From positions 1-55,924 of the forward strand of contig JAFECX010000030.1 in NCBI GenBank assembly GCA_018241895.1: a stretch of DNA of 55,924 nucleotides, given 5' to 3'. Source of the stretch: Pseudomonadota bacterium. GTDB lineage: Bacteria; Pseudomonadota; Gammaproteobacteria; Burkholderiales; Burkholderiaceae_C. A model generated the notes under the pieces. The model was not told the origin of the DNA. It worked only from the letters and a program-made list of their open reading frames with translations, and did not search any database. Positions 9,489-19,134 of the stretch are shown here, piece after piece. Position 1 is the first letter of the stretch. Every line of letters starts with the position of its first letter. The position numbers and the translations under genes are program-made.

Positions 9489-10156
9489 GCCGGCGCATGA
9501 CGCTGCCGCGGCGCAAGCTGCTCGGCCTGGGCGCCGCTGTGGCCCTGGGCGCCGCGGCGCCGGCGCTGGCGCTGGCGGGCTCGTACGAGGACTTCTTCCA
9601 CGCCGTGAACATCGACGATGCGCGCACCGTGCAGTCGCTGCTGGCACGCGGTTTCGATCCGAACACGCGCGACGAGAAAGGGCAGGTGGCGCTCTATCTG
9701 GCGCTGCGCGACGGCTCGCCCCGGGTGGCCGAGGCGCTGCTGGCGCATCCCGGGCTGGAGGTCGACGCCGCCAACGCGGCCGGCGAGACGCCCCTGATGA
9801 TCGCCGCGCTGCACGGCGAGTCCGCCTGGGTGCAGCGGCTGCTCGCGCGCGGCGCGGCCGTCCAGCGCAAGGGCTGGACGCCGCTGCACTACGCGGCCGC
9901 CGGCCCCGAACCGCGCCTGATCGCGCTGCTGCTCGCGCGCGGGGCCGCGATCGACGCGCGCGCGCCCAACGGCACGACCGCGCTCATGATGGCCGCGGGC
10001 TACGGCGCGATCGACGGCGCGGCGCTGCTGCTCGAGCACGGCGCCGATCCACGAGTGCGCAACGACGCCGGCCTCGCGGCCGCGGATTTCGCACGTCGCG
10101 CCGGCCGCGATGCGCTCGCGGCGAGGCTGGACGCGGCCGCGAAATCACCCCGGTAG
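9485..10156 (+). CDS. exported ankyrin-repeat protein
   Basis: A 223-residue protein with an N-terminal export signal (PRRKLLGLGAA, Tat-like twin arginine, then an Ala-rich hydrophobic stretch to about residue 32). About five ankyrin repeats follow, recognisable by GETPLMIAALHG, GWTPLHYAAA and GTTALMMAAGYG. It probably sits in the periplasm as a protein-binding scaffold. It starts with GTG overlapping the tatD stop; an ATG four codons later is an alternative. Ankyrin proteins after tatD are common in Burkholderiales, but their partner is not known to me. Confidence 0.85.
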   Translation: MSRRMTLPRRKLLGLGAAVALGAAAPALALAGSYEDFFHAVNIDDARTVQSLLARGFDPNTRDEKGQVALYLALRDGSPRVAEALLAHPGLEVDAANAAGETPLMIAALHGESAWVQRLLARGAAVQRKGWTPLHYAAAGPEPRLIALLLARGAAIDARAPNGTTALMMAAGYGAIDGAALLLEHGADPRVRNDAGLAAADFARRAGRDALAARLDAAAKSPR

Positions 10157-10201
10157 GGCGTGCACGACGCGCGCTGGCCGCACGCGCGACGCCACGCGCC
10201 G

Positions 10202-10231
10202 TCCGACAAGCGTGTCGGAAATCATCCGACA
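10202..10231. other. hairpin TCCGACA-AGCG-TGTCGGA plus a third TCCGACA
   Basis: A perfect 7-bp inverted repeat with a 4-base loop (10202-10219) is followed at 10225-10231 by a further direct copy of TCCGACA. It lies 46 bases after the ankyrin gene and upstream of a candidate promoter. It could be a weak terminator or a regulator-binding site. No U-tract is present. Confidence 0.45.
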
Positions 10232-10253
10232 GCCGTCTTGGCCGCGCGCCGAC

Positions 10254-10282
10254 TTGGGTGACGCGACGTCGACGCCTAGAGT
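10254..10282 (+). promoter_or_regulatory. candidate sigma-70 promoter of the small acidic gene
   Basis: TTGGGT and TAGAGT are separated by exactly 17 bases, and transcription would begin roughly 33 bases before the start codon at 10322. The match is moderate (three or four of six positions in each box), so this is a suggestion only. Confidence 0.35.
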
Positions 10283-10321
10283 TGCCGATATCCACTCGTT
10301 GCCAATCAGCGGAGCATCGCG

Positions 10322-10654
10322 ATGACTCAGCCCAGCACCACCTCGCACAATCCCTTCATGCTGCTGCTCGATCCCGCGGCGGTTCTGGCCGCGGTGGAGA
10401 AGTCCGAGCGCCTGAACGGACTGAACCGGCACCTGTGCCGCCCGCTCGACCGCCCGACGCCGACGACGACGCGCAGCGGCGAGGAGGCCGAAGAGACCGA
10501 AGAGACCGAAGAGCCCGAGGAGACCGCGGCGTGCGACTTCGTCGACGCCGCACAAGCCGCCGACGCTGCAGCCGAAAGCCTCGACGGCGAGCGGACCGCG
10601 CACGAACTGCCGCTGGGGTTGTGGGGTGCATCCCCGACGACGCTGCGCTGGTAG
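10322..10654 (+). CDS. small acidic protein of unknown function
   Basis: A 110-residue protein that I do not recognise. The first 45 residues (MLLLDPAAVLAAVEKSERL and beyond) look like an ordinary amphipathic helix region. The middle carries an acidic repeat, EETEETEEPEET, encoded by near-perfect 9-bp DNA repeats (about 10490-10525). The C-terminal third is Ala-rich and then ends in a Gly/Trp-containing tail. The ATG is preceded by a weak GGAG. Coding potential is supported by the sensible N-terminus and a candidate promoter upstream. Length and start remain uncertain. Confidence 0.55.
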   Translation: MTQPSTTSHNPFMLLLDPAAVLAAVEKSERLNGLNRHLCRPLDRPTPTTTRSGEEAEETEETEEPEETAACDFVDAAQAADAAAESLDGERTAHELPLGLWGASPTTLRW

Positions 10655-10793
10655 GCGCAGCGCTGCGGCCCGCGACGCGCGCGGCATGGGGCGCGCCGCC
10701 GCGGTCCAGTCGAGCCCGGAGCGGCACGCCGCGGCGGTGCCGGTCGATGCCGTCCCGCGCAGAACGGCAGACTCCTTCACTTTAATATTGCGG

Positions 10794-10824
10794 TTTACAT
10801 AATACACATTGTAGCGTCTATGAT
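10794..10824 (+). promoter_or_regulatory. AT-rich island with candidate promoter upstream of parA
   Basis: A stretch at about 10779-10825 is strikingly AT-rich for this genome. It contains TTTACA and TATGAT (five of six matches each) separated by 19 bases, slightly longer than ideal. It lies about 110 bases upstream of the ParA start. A second -10-like box, TATAGT at 10886-10891, is nearer the gene but lacks a clear -35. Confidence 0.4.
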
Positions 10825-10936
10825 GGGCGCTTCTCGCCGTTGAATCCGTGCGCCGGCGCGCCGCCTCGCCCTTGCCCCGCCCCGCTATAGTCGCCCCTGC
10901 AGCGGACGGGATCTTCAACCAGACGGCGCCGAAGCG

Positions 10937-11728
10937 ATGATCCGAGTGGTGTTCAATCAGAAGGGCGGCGTCGGCAAGTCGACGATCGCGGTCAACCTCG
11001 CGGCCATCGCTGCCGAACGCGGCGCACGCGTGCTGCTCGTCGATCTCGACAGCCAGGCCAACGCGTCGCAGTACCTGCTCGGCGCCGGCGTGGCCGACGC
11101 AACGCCGACGGCCGCCGACTTCTTCGACGGCATGCTGAGCTTCAAGCTGTCGCGCGAGCCGATCGACACGTACATCCACCGCACGCCGTTCGAGCATCTC
11201 GACGTGCTGCCGGCCAGCCCCGCTCTCGCGGAGCTGCAGGGCAAGCTCGAAGCGCGCTCGAAGATCCTGAAGCTGCGCGAGGCCCTGCGCTCGCTCGCCA
11301 AGGAGTACGAGCAGATCTACATCGATACACCGCCGGCGCTGAATTTCTATACGCGCTCGGCGCTGATCGCAGCCGACGGCTGCCTGATCCCGTTCGATTG
11401 CGATGATTTCTCGCGTCAGGCGGTGTATGGGCTGCTCGATGCCACGGCCGAGATCCGCGCCGACCACAACGCCGCGCTGCGCATCGAGGGCATCGTCGTC
11501 AACCAGTTCCAGAGCCGCGCCAGCCAGCCGGCGCGGGTGGTGCAGCAGTTGATCGACGAAGACCTGCCGGTGCTCGATGCGAGGCTTTCGGCTTCGGTGA
11601 AGATCCGCGAATCGCACGATGTCTCGCAGCCGTTGGTCTATTTCGCGCCCGGCCACAAGCTGACCGACGAGTTCCACGCCCTATACGACGAACTCGAGGC
11701 GGCGCGCAGGAAGAAGTCGCGCCGCTGA
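10937..11728 (+). CDS. ParA/MinD-family ATPase (stand-alone)
   Basis: A 263-residue P-loop ATPase of the ParA family, which moves cargo such as chromosomes, plasmids or protein clusters along the nucleoid. The deviant Walker A box KGGVGKST is at residues 9-16, with the signature Lys9. VLLVDLDSQAN is the second conserved block, and IYIDTPPAL is the Walker B region. No parB or parS-like gene lies next to it, so it is not an obvious chromosomal partition pair. Orphan ParA proteins often position other structures. The cargo is unknown. An AT-rich promoter-like region precedes it. Confidence 0.85.
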   Translation: MIRVVFNQKGGVGKSTIAVNLAAIAAERGARVLLVDLDSQANASQYLLGAGVADATPTAADFFDGMLSFKLSREPIDTYIHRTPFEHLDVLPASPALAELQGKLEARSKILKLREALRSLAKEYEQIYIDTPPALNFYTRSALIAADGCLIPFDCDDFSRQAVYGLLDATAEIRADHNAALRIEGIVVNQFQSRASQPARVVQQLIDEDLPVLDARLSASVKIRESHDVSQPLVYFAPGHKLTDEFHALYDELEAARRKKSRR

Positions 11729-11792
11729 CGCGCGGCGGGGCCCGACCCTGCGCTGCGGAGGCGCACCCCTCCCCCGCGCCCGCGCGCCCGCA

Positions 11793-13307
11793 TCAGGTGC
11801 CGCAGAAGGTCCGGTACGCCGCCGTCACGTCGGCCGGCGCGGGCTCGGCGTAGGGTGCCTGCGCCGGCGTTGCGGCAAACGGCCGCCGCACGGCATCGAG
11901 CAGCCGCTCGAACGGCGCCAGGTCGCCCGCCTGCGAAGCGGCCACCAGCGCCTCCTCGACGCGGTGGTTGCGCGCGATCACGTACGGGTTGACGCCGCGC
12001 ATCCGCTCGGGGCGCGGCGCGGACGATCGATCCCCACCAGCCACATCGTCGGCACTGCAGCGTGCGCGCCAGCGTGCGAGCCACGCCTGCAGCGCCGCGG
12101 CATCGCCGAAGAGCGCGCGCAGCGGCGCCTCGTCGCCCGCAGCCGCGTCGGCCAGACGGCGCCACGCCAGCGTGTGGTCGACGGCCTCGCGCTGGAGCAA
12201 GGCCAGCCAAGCGTCGGCCAGGGCGGCGTCGGGCGCATCGTCGGCCGGCGCGGCGTGCGCAAGGCCGAGCTTGGCGCGCTGGCCGCGCAGCAGCGCCTCG
12301 CCATAGAGCGCGCCAAACGCGTCGATCACCTCGACGACACGGGGCAGTGCGCGCTTCAGGGCGGCTTCGTCGTCGCAGCCCGCCACCAGCGGCAGCAGCG
12401 TCTCGGCCAGCCGCGCGAGGTTCCAGCGCGCGACGAGCGGCTGATTGGCGAACGCGTAGCGCCCGCCATGGTCGATGCTGCTGAAGACGGTGGTCGGGTC
12501 GTAGGCCTCGAGGAAGGCGCAGGGCCCGTAATCGATCGTCTCGCCCGAGATCGTCGTGTTGTCGGTGTTCATGACGCCGTGGATGAAGCCGACGTTCATC
12601 CACTGCGCGACGAGCGCCGCCTGGCGTCGCGCCACGGCCCGCAGCAGGCCGAGATGCCGATCGGCAGTGCCGACGAGTTGCGGGTCGTGGCGTGCGATCG
12701 CGTAGTCGGCGAGCCGGCGCAGCCGCTCCAGGTCGCCGCGCGCGGCGTAGAACTCGAACGTGCCCACGCGCAGGTGGCTGGCGGCGACGCGCGTGAGCAC
12801 CGCGCCCGGCAGCACCTGCTCGCGGTAGACCGGCTCGCCGGTGGTGACCACCGCCAGCGCGCGCGTGGTCGGGATGCCCAGCGCGTGCATCGCCTCGCCG
12901 AGGACGACCTCGCGCAGCATCGGCCCGACGGCGGCCTTGCCGTCGCCGCCGCGCGCGAACGGCGTCCTGCCCGAGCCCTTGAAGGCGATGTCGCGGCGCT
13001 GCCCTTGGCGATCGATCACCTCGCCCAGCAGCAGCGCGCGCCCGTCGCCCAGTTGCGGCGAGAAGCCGCCGAACTGGTGTCCGGCGTAGGCCTGCGCCAG
13101 CGGCTCGGCGCCCTCGGGCACGCTGTTGCCGGCGAAGATCGCCGCGCCGGCGTCGCCCGCCAGCGCGTCGGCGTCGAGGCCGAGCTCGAGCGCCAGCTCG
13201 CGGTTGAAGAAAAGCGGCCGCGGCGCCGGCACCGCGGCCGGCTTCCAGGGCACGTAGAAGCCGGGCAGGTCGCGGGCGTAGGTGTTGTCGAACTCGAATG
13301 TGGCCAT
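11793..13307 (-). CDS. selO: protein adenylyltransferase SelO (YdiU)
   Basis: A 504-residue SelO-family pseudokinase, which transfers AMP to Ser, Thr or Tyr of proteins and is linked to redox stress. Family blocks are clear: [13 protein letters not shown] at the N-terminus, [59 protein letters not shown] and [15 protein letters not shown]. The start at 13307 ([12 protein letters not shown]) matches usual N-termini; the frame stays open to 13367. It is divergent from the lipoate-ligase-like gene with a 417-base gap. Confidence 0.93.
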   Translation of the reverse strand: MATFEFDNTYARDLPGFYVPWKPAAVPAPRPLFFNRELALELGLDADALAGDAGAAIFAGNSVPEGAEPLAQAYAGHQFGGFSPQLGDGRALLLGEVIDRQGQRRDIAFKGSGRTPFARGGDGKAAVGPMLREVVLGEAMHALGIPTTRALAVVTTGEPVYREQVLPGAVLTRVAASHLRVGTFEFYAARGDLERLRRLADYAIARHDPQLVGTADRHLGLLRAVARRQAALVAQWMNVGFIHGVMNTDNTTISGETIDYGPCAFLEAYDPTTVFSSIDHGGRYAFANQPLVARWNLARLAETLLPLVAGCDDEAALKRALPRVVEVIDAFGALYGEALLRGQRAKLGLAHAAPADDAPDAALADAWLALLQREAVDHTLAWRRLADAAAGDEAPLRALFGDAAALQAWLARWRARCSADDVAGGDRSSAPRPERMRGVNPYVIARNHRVEEALVAASQAGDLAPFERLLDAVRRPFAATPAQAPYAEPAPADVTAAYRTFCGT

Positions 13308-13724
13308 GCAGAGCTTGATGACGCGCGCCCAGGCGGTGGCGCCAGCGAGTGTGGCGCCGTTCGGCATCCGGGCGCAGGACGAGGGCCAATCGTCGGCCGC
13401 GGTCTACCGGGCGCCCCTCTGCGGCGCTCGTGCGCCTGCCGCCCCCGGCGCCGTCTTCTGCAGCGGCGGCGCAGGCCGCGTGCGGGTCTTGCGCGCGTGC
13501 TGCGCGCGGCGCGGCCGGCCGGCTGGTACCCTCACCGTCTGCCGCCCACAGCGCCGGCGCCGCGCCTCCGGCCGGTGCGGCAGCCGTCACACCATGAAGC
13601 CCAGCGTCCACGACAGCCCGCCGAGTCCGCGCCCTCCCGGGCCCGTCCGCTCGAGCGCGCCGCAGCAGACGCCTGCGGCCGCGCCGGCGCGCCGGCGCGC
13701 GACGTCGCACGCCCGCGAGCGCCG
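13308..13724. other. long divergent gap between selO and the lipoate-ligase-like gene
   Basis: These 417 bases separate the start codons of two divergent genes. Both strands are open in several frames because of the base composition, including a 45-codon plus-strand frame from 13593. None resembles a known protein or has a good ribosome binding site. Promoters for both flanking genes are expected here, but I see no convincing boxes. Confidence 0.4.
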
Positions 13725-14447
13725 ATGATGCTGCCTCGCTTCGGCTTCGTCACCGTGCACGGCCGGGCGCTGGACGACGGCCCGGCGGCCGAAGACGAGT
13801 GGAGCGCGCGTGCCGTGGCCACGGGGCGCGCGGCAGCGCACGTGTGGCATGCGACGCCGGGGCTGATCGTGCCGCGCCAGTACACGCGGCTGCCCGGCTG
13901 GGCCGAGGCATCGCGCCGCCATGCGGTGCACGTGCGCGCGTCGGGCGGCGGAGTCGTTCCCCAGGGGCCGGGCGTGCTGAACCTGAGCCTCGTCTGGCCG
14001 GCGGCTGCGAATGCGCCGGTCGTCCTCGACGCGGTCTACGCCGCGCTGTGCAGCGAACTGGCCGCCGCGCTGGCCCGGCTCGACCTGCGGGCCGTGCCGC
14101 AGCCGGTGCAAGGCTCGTTCTGCGACGGCCGCTACAACCTCGCCGTGGCCGGGCGCAAGCTGGCGGGCACGGCGCAGGCGTGGCGCCGCAGCGGCGGGCG
14201 CACGGTGGTGCTGGCGCACGCGGCGCTCGTCACCATCGGCGACCCGCAGGCGCTCACCGAGCAGGCCAACGCGTTCGAGCGCGACGTCGGCTCGGATCGA
14301 CGCTACCGCGCCGATGCGCTCACCAGCGTCGCGCTCGCATGGCGAGAGGGCCACCCGGGCGCCGTGGCCGCCGACCTCGACGCGCGCGTGGCCCACCTGC
14401 TGGGCGAGCAGTTCGCGCGCATGATCGCGCCGCACGAGGCGCAATGA
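13725..14447 (+). CDS. lipoate-protein ligase A-like protein
   Basis: A 240-residue protein of the biotin/lipoate ligase (BPL_LplA_LipB) fold. Supporting motifs are R-x-x-GGG (RASGGGVV at 71-78) followed by GPGVLNLSL, and GRYNLAVAGRKLAGTAQ with the conserved ligase Lys145. These are the substrate-binding loops that hold lipoyl-AMP or octanoyl-AMP. The His usually found after GGG is replaced (VVPQGPG), so substrate use may differ from classical LplA. Two adjacent ATG codons (13725, 13728) are possible starts. The next gene begins 28 bases downstream. Confidence 0.75.
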   Translation: MMLPRFGFVTVHGRALDDGPAAEDEWSARAVATGRAAAHVWHATPGLIVPRQYTRLPGWAEASRRHAVHVRASGGGVVPQGPGVLNLSLVWPAAANAPVVLDAVYAALCSELAAALARLDLRAVPQPVQGSFCDGRYNLAVAGRKLAGTAQAWRRSGGRTVVLAHAALVTIGDPQALTEQANAFERDVGSDRRYRADALTSVALAWREGHPGAVAADLDARVAHLLGEQFARMIAPHEAQ

Positions 14448-14475
14448 CCACCCGCCGCACGAAGGAGACCCGAAG

Positions 14476-14784
14476 ATGGTGCTGCTCGAATTCTCGATGA
14501 CCCCCGCAGGCCAGGGCGACAGCTACACGGCCTCGGTGGCGCGCATCCTCGACCTCATCGACCGCAGCGGCGTGCCGTACCGCTTCACGCCGATGGGAAC
14601 GATCCTCGAGGGCGAATGGCCGGCGGTGATGAAGGTCGTCGGCGACTGCTTCGAGGCGCTCGCCGCCGACTTCGACCGCGTCGGCGCCCAAATCAAGATC
14701 GACTGGCGCCGCGGCGGCACGAGCCGCCTCGCCTCGAAGACCGAGTCGGTCGAACGGCAGCTCGGGCGCAAGCTGTCCACCTGA
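14476..14784 (+). CDS. MTH1187/YqgV-family thiamine-binding protein
   Basis: A 102-residue small protein of the MTH1187 (former DUF77) family, with a ferredoxin-like fold that binds thiamine-type molecules. Diagnostic stretches are VLLEFSMTPAGQG at the start, PYRFTPMGTILEGEW in the middle and the predicted last helix [23 protein letters not shown] precedes the ATG. It forms a likely operon with the lipoate-ligase-like gene upstream and the DUF1993 gene downstream. Its physiological role is not established. Confidence 0.85.
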   Translation: MVLLEFSMTPAGQGDSYTASVARILDLIDRSGVPYRFTPMGTILEGEWPAVMKVVGDCFEALAADFDRVGAQIKIDWRRGGTSRLASKTESVERQLGRKLST

Positions 14785-14825
14785 CGCATCGGCTGCGAGC
14801 CGACGGCAGCCCCGGAGACGACGTC

Positions 14826-15332
14826 ATGAAGATCTCGATGTACCAGGCCAGCGCACCGCGTCTGGCGCACATGCTGGAGAACCTGTCACGCATCCTCGAC
14901 AAGGCGCAGGCGCAAGTCGATGCCGGCAAGATCGACATGCCGGCGCTGATGGCGTACCGGCTTGCACCCGACATGTTCCCCTTCTTCAAGCAGGTGCAGA
15001 TCGCCTGTGACAAGTCGCGCAGCGTGGTCGCGCGCCTGGCGGGGCTGGAGGTGCCGCCGTACGCGCCGGACGAGACGACGCTCGCGCAGCTCCAGGAGCG
15101 CATCGCCGGCACCGTGGCGTTCCTGCGCAGCGTGAGCCCCGAGCGCATCGACGGCACCGAGGACAAGGCGATCGTGCTGCCGGTGGCCGGCCAGCCGACG
15201 CGCTACAGCGGCATGCAGTTGCTGCTCGGGCACTCGCTGCCCAACGTGTACTTCCACATCACCACCGCGTACAACATCCTGCGCCACCTCGGGGTGCCGC
15301 TGGGCAAGCGCGATTACCTCGGCAATCCCTGA
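14826..15332 (+). CDS. DUF1993 family protein (DinB-like helical bundle)
   Basis: A 168-residue protein of the DUF1993 family. Hallmarks are MYQASAPRLAHMLENLSRIL at the N-terminus, LAPDMFPFFKQVQIACD, and HSLPNVYFHITTAYNILRH near the end. The family is predicted to fold like DinB four-helix bundles; the conserved His residues in the last motif could bind metal. No enzymatic role is known to me. A symmetrical hairpin follows its stop, shared with the convergent amidase. Confidence 0.85.
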   Translation: MKISMYQASAPRLAHMLENLSRILDKAQAQVDAGKIDMPALMAYRLAPDMFPFFKQVQIACDKSRSVVARLAGLEVPPYAPDETTLAQLQERIAGTVAFLRSVSPERIDGTEDKAIVLPVAGQPTRYSGMQLLLGHSLPNVYFHITTAYNILRHLGVPLGKRDYLGNP

Positions 15333-15372
15333 TCGGCGCGCGGCTGTCGCGCGGCGCCGGAACCACGCACTC

Positions 15373-15396
15373 CGGCACCGGCCCGACCCGGTGCCG
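15373..15396. terminator. bidirectional terminator-like hairpin
   Basis: A perfect 9-bp stem (CGGCACCGG / CCGGTGCCG) with a 6-base loop lies between the convergent DUF1993 and amidase genes, 40 bases after one stop and 18 bases after the other. There is no T-run on either side, so the assignment rests on the stem and its position. Confidence 0.6.
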
Positions 15397-15413
15397 AGGG
15401 CGCACGACACGGC

Positions 15414-16901
15414 TCAGGTTGCCGCCGGCTGGCGCGGCGCGGGCAGCGCGCCGGCGAACAGCGGCTCGAGCGCCAGGCCGATCGCCAGCAGGCGGCGGTC
15501 GCTGCCGGCCGGGCCGTCCAGCGCCAGTCCGACCGGAAGGCCCGTGCGCGCGCCCAGCGCGATCGGGATCTGCAGCCCGGGCAAGGCGGCGTTGCTGCCA
15601 GGGTCGGTGTTGCGGATGACGCGCGCGAAGGTCGCGGCGCTGCTGGCCAGGGCGTCGGCCGGCATCGCCACCTGGGGCACGGTCGGGAACACGAGCGCGT
15701 CGAGCCGCCGGCGGCTGAAGGTCTCGGCATACAGGCGCCGCAACGCGGGCCGGTGGCGCTGCATCGCCGCCTCGTAGAGTGCGCGGGCGTCGATCACGTC
15801 GTGAGCGGCTGCCGGCAGGCGCGCGGGGACGATCAGATCGCGGTACAGGCTCTTGACGTCGGGGCTCGCGATCGCGTCGACCAGGCACTCGAGCGTCAGC
15901 GTCGGGCAGTGTTGCACTAGGTAAGCCACCATGCCCGCGCGCGCTTCGTACAGCGCCACGGCGAAGCCGATCGCGTCGCTGAGCGCGGGCAGCTGCGGCA
16001 GCGCGACTTCGACCAGCGTCACGCCGGCCGCGCGCAGGTGCGCCAGCGCGGCATCGAACGCGAGCCGGGTGTCCTCGTCCAGGTCGGCGACGAGGGGCTG
16101 CGCCAGGCCGAGGCGCAGCGCGCCGAGCGCGGCCGGTCGCGGCAGCGGGCTGCCGGTGATCACGCGGTCGGCCAGCGCCAGGTCGCCCACCGTGAGCGCC
16201 ATCGGGCCGGGGGTGTCGCGGCTGCGCGAGATCGGCGCGATGCCCTCGGCCGGATAGCGCCCGAGCGTCGGCCTGAGCGCCGCGACGCCGCAGAACGCGC
16301 CCGGTATGCGCACCGAGCCGCCGGTGTCGGTGCCCAGCCCGAGCGCCGCCACGCGCGCACCCAGCGCGGCACCGGTGCCCGAAGACGAGCCGCCGGCGCT
16401 GCGACGCCGGTCGTACGGATTGCGCACGCCGATCTCGGGGCCGGGGCCAGAGGCCGGATTCCAGCCCGAGATGCCGAGCGCCAGTTCGTGCATCTGGGTC
16501 TTGCCGATGACGATGGCGCCCGCGGCGCGCAACCGCGCCACCACCGCAGCGTCGGCGCCAGGGACGAACGCGCGCAGTGCCGGCGTACCGGCGGTCGACG
16601 GCAACCCCGCGACGTGGATGTTGTCCTTGACGACGATCGGCACACCGGCCAGCGGCGCGCAACGGCGCCGATTGCGACGCGCGTCGCGGCCGCGTCGACG
16701 GACTTCGGCGTCGACGCGGCGCGCCGCCGCAAGCGCGCCGGCCTCGTCGAGCGTCACGAAGGCGTTGAGCGGCGCCGCCGCACGCGCACGCGCCAGCGCC
16801 TCGGCCACCAGCGCCTCGCTGCTCACCAGGCCCGCGCAGACCCTGCGCGCCAGCCGTGCGGCCGGCTGCGCCGGATCGACGCCGGCGCTCGCGGGCGTCA
16901 C
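15414..16901 (-). CDS. amidase-signature hydrolase coupled to the ABC transporter
   Basis: A 495-residue amidase-signature enzyme, related to indoleacetamide hydrolases and AtzF-like amidases. The Ser-cisSer-Lys triad is visible: Lys92 in VVKDNIH, the Ser-rich loop [10 protein letters not shown] (169-178), and nucleophile Ser196 in [12 protein letters not shown]. The start is a GTG at 16901 overlapping the stop codon of the binding-protein gene as GTGA, so it is translated with the transporter. This context suggests that an amide taken up by the transporter is hydrolysed to acid and ammonia. The substrate is unknown. Confidence 0.9.
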   Translation of the reverse strand: MTPASAGVDPAQPAARLARRVCAGLVSSEALVAEALARARAAAPLNAFVTLDEAGALAAARRVDAEVRRRGRDARRNRRRCAPLAGVPIVVKDNIHVAGLPSTAGTPALRAFVPGADAAVVARLRAAGAIVIGKTQMHELALGISGWNPASGPGPEIGVRNPYDRRRSAGGSSSGTGAALGARVAALGLGTDTGGSVRIPGAFCGVAALRPTLGRYPAEGIAPISRSRDTPGPMALTVGDLALADRVITGSPLPRPAALGALRLGLAQPLVADLDEDTRLAFDAALAHLRAAGVTLVEVALPQLPALSDAIGFAVALYEARAGMVAYLVQHCPTLTLECLVDAIASPDVKSLYRDLIVPARLPAAAHDVIDARALYEAAMQRHRPALRRLYAETFSRRRLDALVFPTVPQVAMPADALASSAATFARVIRNTDPGSNAALPGLQIPIALGARTGLPVGLALDGPAGSDRRLLAIGLALEPLFAGALPAPRQPAAT

Positions 16902-18109
16902 TTGCGCTGATTCCAGGGCGGCGCCATCTTCAGCTGCCAGCCGCCCGGCACCGCCGGATACACCAGGTGCAGCCGGCCCTGGAACCACTGGTTGGCCGAG
17001 CTGCTGATGAGCGCCAGACCGTCGGGCGCGAACTTCACGTCGCCTTGCACCGTGTCCTTGAACTCGTGGCCGGCGACGGCGTCGCGCACGGTCTTCGGGT
17101 CGAGCGAGCCGGTCTTGTCGATCGCCTGCAGCAGCACCTGCGCGTTGGCGTAGAACATGCCGGCGGTCACGCTCTGCTTCTTGTACTGCTTCTCGTAGCG
17201 CTCGCCGAGTTCCTTGGCCCCGGGGTATGGATAGTCCATCGACCAGAAGCCATCGGCCAGGATGTAGTCCGACGCCGCCTGCAGCGCCTCGTGGAACTCG
17301 CCCGTCCAGGTGCCCTTCCAGCCGTGGAAGTACGGCACGCTGAAGTTCTGCTCCTTCATCTGGCGCACCAGCGTGATGGCGTCGGTCGGGTTGCAGAACA
17401 GCAAGATCGCATCGGCGCCCCTGGCCTTCATCTTCAGGATGTAGGCCGAGTAGTCCTTGGCGCCCATCGCCAGCGGCTCGTTCATCACGACCTCGGCCTT
17501 GTGCTTCTTGGCCATCGCCGCGAAGGCGCCGCCGAAGCCCTGGCCGTCGGGCGAATCCTCCATCACGATCGCCGTCTTCTTGGGGCGCTCGGCCGCGGGC
17601 AGCTTCTCCCAGATCAGGAACGGCACTTCCGCGCCGCCGCCGGCGTCGTAGAAGAACAGCGCCGACCACTTGAACTTCTTGGGCGTCCACATGTGCGGCC
17701 ACAGCGTGGTGATCATGTAGAACTTCTTGTACTTCTCGGCCGCCAGCGCGCCGGCCATGTTGAGGTCGCCGCCGTGCGTGGACAGCAGCAGGTCGATCTT
17801 GTCGATCTTGATGAGGCGCTCCATCGCGTCGGTGACCTTGGCCGGATCGCTCTGGTCGTCGGCGACGACGAGCTTGACGGGCAGCTTCTTGCCCGCCGCC
17901 TTGTTGAAGACGCCGCCCTTGGCGTTGACGTCGGCCACCGCCTGCTCGTAGGCCCATTTCTGCTCGAGGCCGTCGGCCGCCAGCAGGCCGGTCATCGAGA
18001 TCGGCGCGCCGATCGTCACCTCGGTGGGTGCGGCCGCGAAGGCGATGCCCGGAAGCACCGCGCTTGCTGTCGTCCCGGCCACCAGGCCCAACATCTCACG
18101 CTTTCTCAT
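16898..18109 (-). CDS. ABC transporter periplasmic substrate-binding protein (Leu/Ile/Val type)
   Basis: A 403-residue type I periplasmic binding protein of the LivJ/AmiC family. The signal peptide is clear ([20 protein letters not shown], cleavage near AFA at 23-25). The mature domain begins [19 protein letters not shown], and later blocks such as [15 protein letters not shown] and [15 protein letters not shown] are typical of the fold. GGAGAC precedes the ATG at 18109. It follows livM and is coupled to the amidase. The ligand is likely an amide or amino-acid-like molecule rather than necessarily a branched-chain amino acid. Confidence 0.9.
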   Translation of the reverse strand: MRKREMLGLVAGTTASAVLPGIAFAAAPTEVTIGAPISMTGLLAADGLEQKWAYEQAVADVNAKGGVFNKAAGKKLPVKLVVADDQSDPAKVTDAMERLIKIDKIDLLLSTHGGDLNMAGALAAEKYKKFYMITTLWPHMWTPKKFKWSALFFYDAGGGAEVPFLIWEKLPAAERPKKTAIVMEDSPDGQGFGGAFAAMAKKHKAEVVMNEPLAMGAKDYSAYILKMKARGADAILLFCNPTDAITLVRQMKEQNFSVPYFHGWKGTWTGEFHEALQAASDYILADGFWSMDYPYPGAKELGERYEKQYKKQSVTAGMFYANAQVLLQAIDKTGSLDPKTVRDAVAGHEFKDTVQGDVKFAPDGLALISSSANQWFQGRLHLVYPAVPGGWQLKMAPPWNQRK

Positions 18110-18183
18110 CGCAGTCTCCTCTATCGGATTTCCGGGTTCACCACACATGCCGGCGCGGTGCCGGCGCCCTTGCCCCGCCGTCG

Positions 18184-19131
18184 TCAGCGCACGCCTTGCC
18201 TCGTGTCTTGGGCCTTCAAGATGCCGTTGGGCATGAAGAGCATCACCAGGATGATCAACGCGCCGGAAAATATCGGGTGCGCGGTCGGCAGCCAGACATT
18301 GGCCGCCGAGAACACCGCGGTCATGACGAAGGCGCCGAGCACGGGCCCGAGCACGGTGCCGTTGCCGCCCATCACGCACATCAGGATCGGGTACAGCGTC
18401 CAGTTCAGGTTCAGGAACCCGCCCGGGCTGACCGCGAAGACGTAGAACGCATACAGGCCGCCCGCGATGCCGGCCATGAAGCCGCCGGCGGCGAAGGCCA
18501 GCACCTTGAACAGCAGCACGTCGACGCCGCTGGCCGCCGCCGCCAGCGGGTCCTCGCGGATCGCCATCAACGCCAGGCCGAGGCGCGAGCGCGAGATCGC
18601 GTACACGGCGGCAGTCGCCAGCACCGCCAGCAGCAGCCCCACCCAGTAATGCGGCCTGAGGGTGTCGAACGGCTCGGACGAGATCGAGATGCCGAACGAG
18701 CCGCCGGTGACGCTGCCGCCCTTGACGAGCGCCACGCGCACGATCTCGCCGAAGCCCAGCGTGCCGAGCGCGAAGTAGTCGCCGGCGAGCTTGGACAGCA
18801 GCGGCACGCCGATCAGCGCCGCGAACAGCGCCGCCACGACGCCGCTGGCCAGCAGCGTCCACGGGTTGAAGTAGTAGCTGCCGTCGGCCAGCAGCGTGGT
18901 CGAGACGACGGCGGTGGTGTAGCCGCCGATGCCGAAGAAGGCGTGCTGCGCGAGGCTGATCTGCCCGGTGTACCCGGCCACCAGGTTCCAGCCCTGCGAG
19001 ATGACGATGTGCACGAAGACCAGGAACAGGTAGAAGAACAGGTAGCTGTCCGGCGCGCCCGGAACGAACGGCACCAGCGCGAACACCAGCACCAGCAGCG
19101 CGGCGGCGGCGTAGAGGCTCCTGCGTGGCAC
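18184..19131 (-). CDS. livM: branched-chain amino acid-type ABC permease LivM
   Basis: A 315-residue inner-membrane permease with about ten hydrophobic segments. LivM hallmarks are QGWNLVAGYTGQISLAQHAF near residues 46-65, LAGDYFALGTLGFGEIVR in the middle and AIREDPLAAAASGVD, the loop that contacts the ATPase. Translation starts from GTG at 19131, only three bases after the livH stop, which fits tight coupling. Confidence 0.93.
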   Translation of the reverse strand: MPRRSLYAAAALLVLVFALVPFVPGAPDSYLFFYLFLVFVHIVISQGWNLVAGYTGQISLAQHAFFGIGGYTTAVVSTTLLADGSYYFNPWTLLASGVVAALFAALIGVPLLSKLAGDYFALGTLGFGEIVRVALVKGGSVTGGSFGISISSEPFDTLRPHYWVGLLLAVLATAAVYAISRSRLGLALMAIREDPLAAAASGVDVLLFKVLAFAAGGFMAGIAGGLYAFYVFAVSPGGFLNLNWTLYPILMCVMGGNGTVLGPVLGAFVMTAVFSAANVWLPTAHPIFSGALIILVMLFMPNGILKAQDTRQGVR

Positions 19132-19134
19132 GGT

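Noticed and set aside
10937..11728. Plasmid or chromosome partition locus
   Set aside because: No ParB gene or parS-like palindromes accompany the ParA gene, and the flanking genes are ordinary chromosomal genes.
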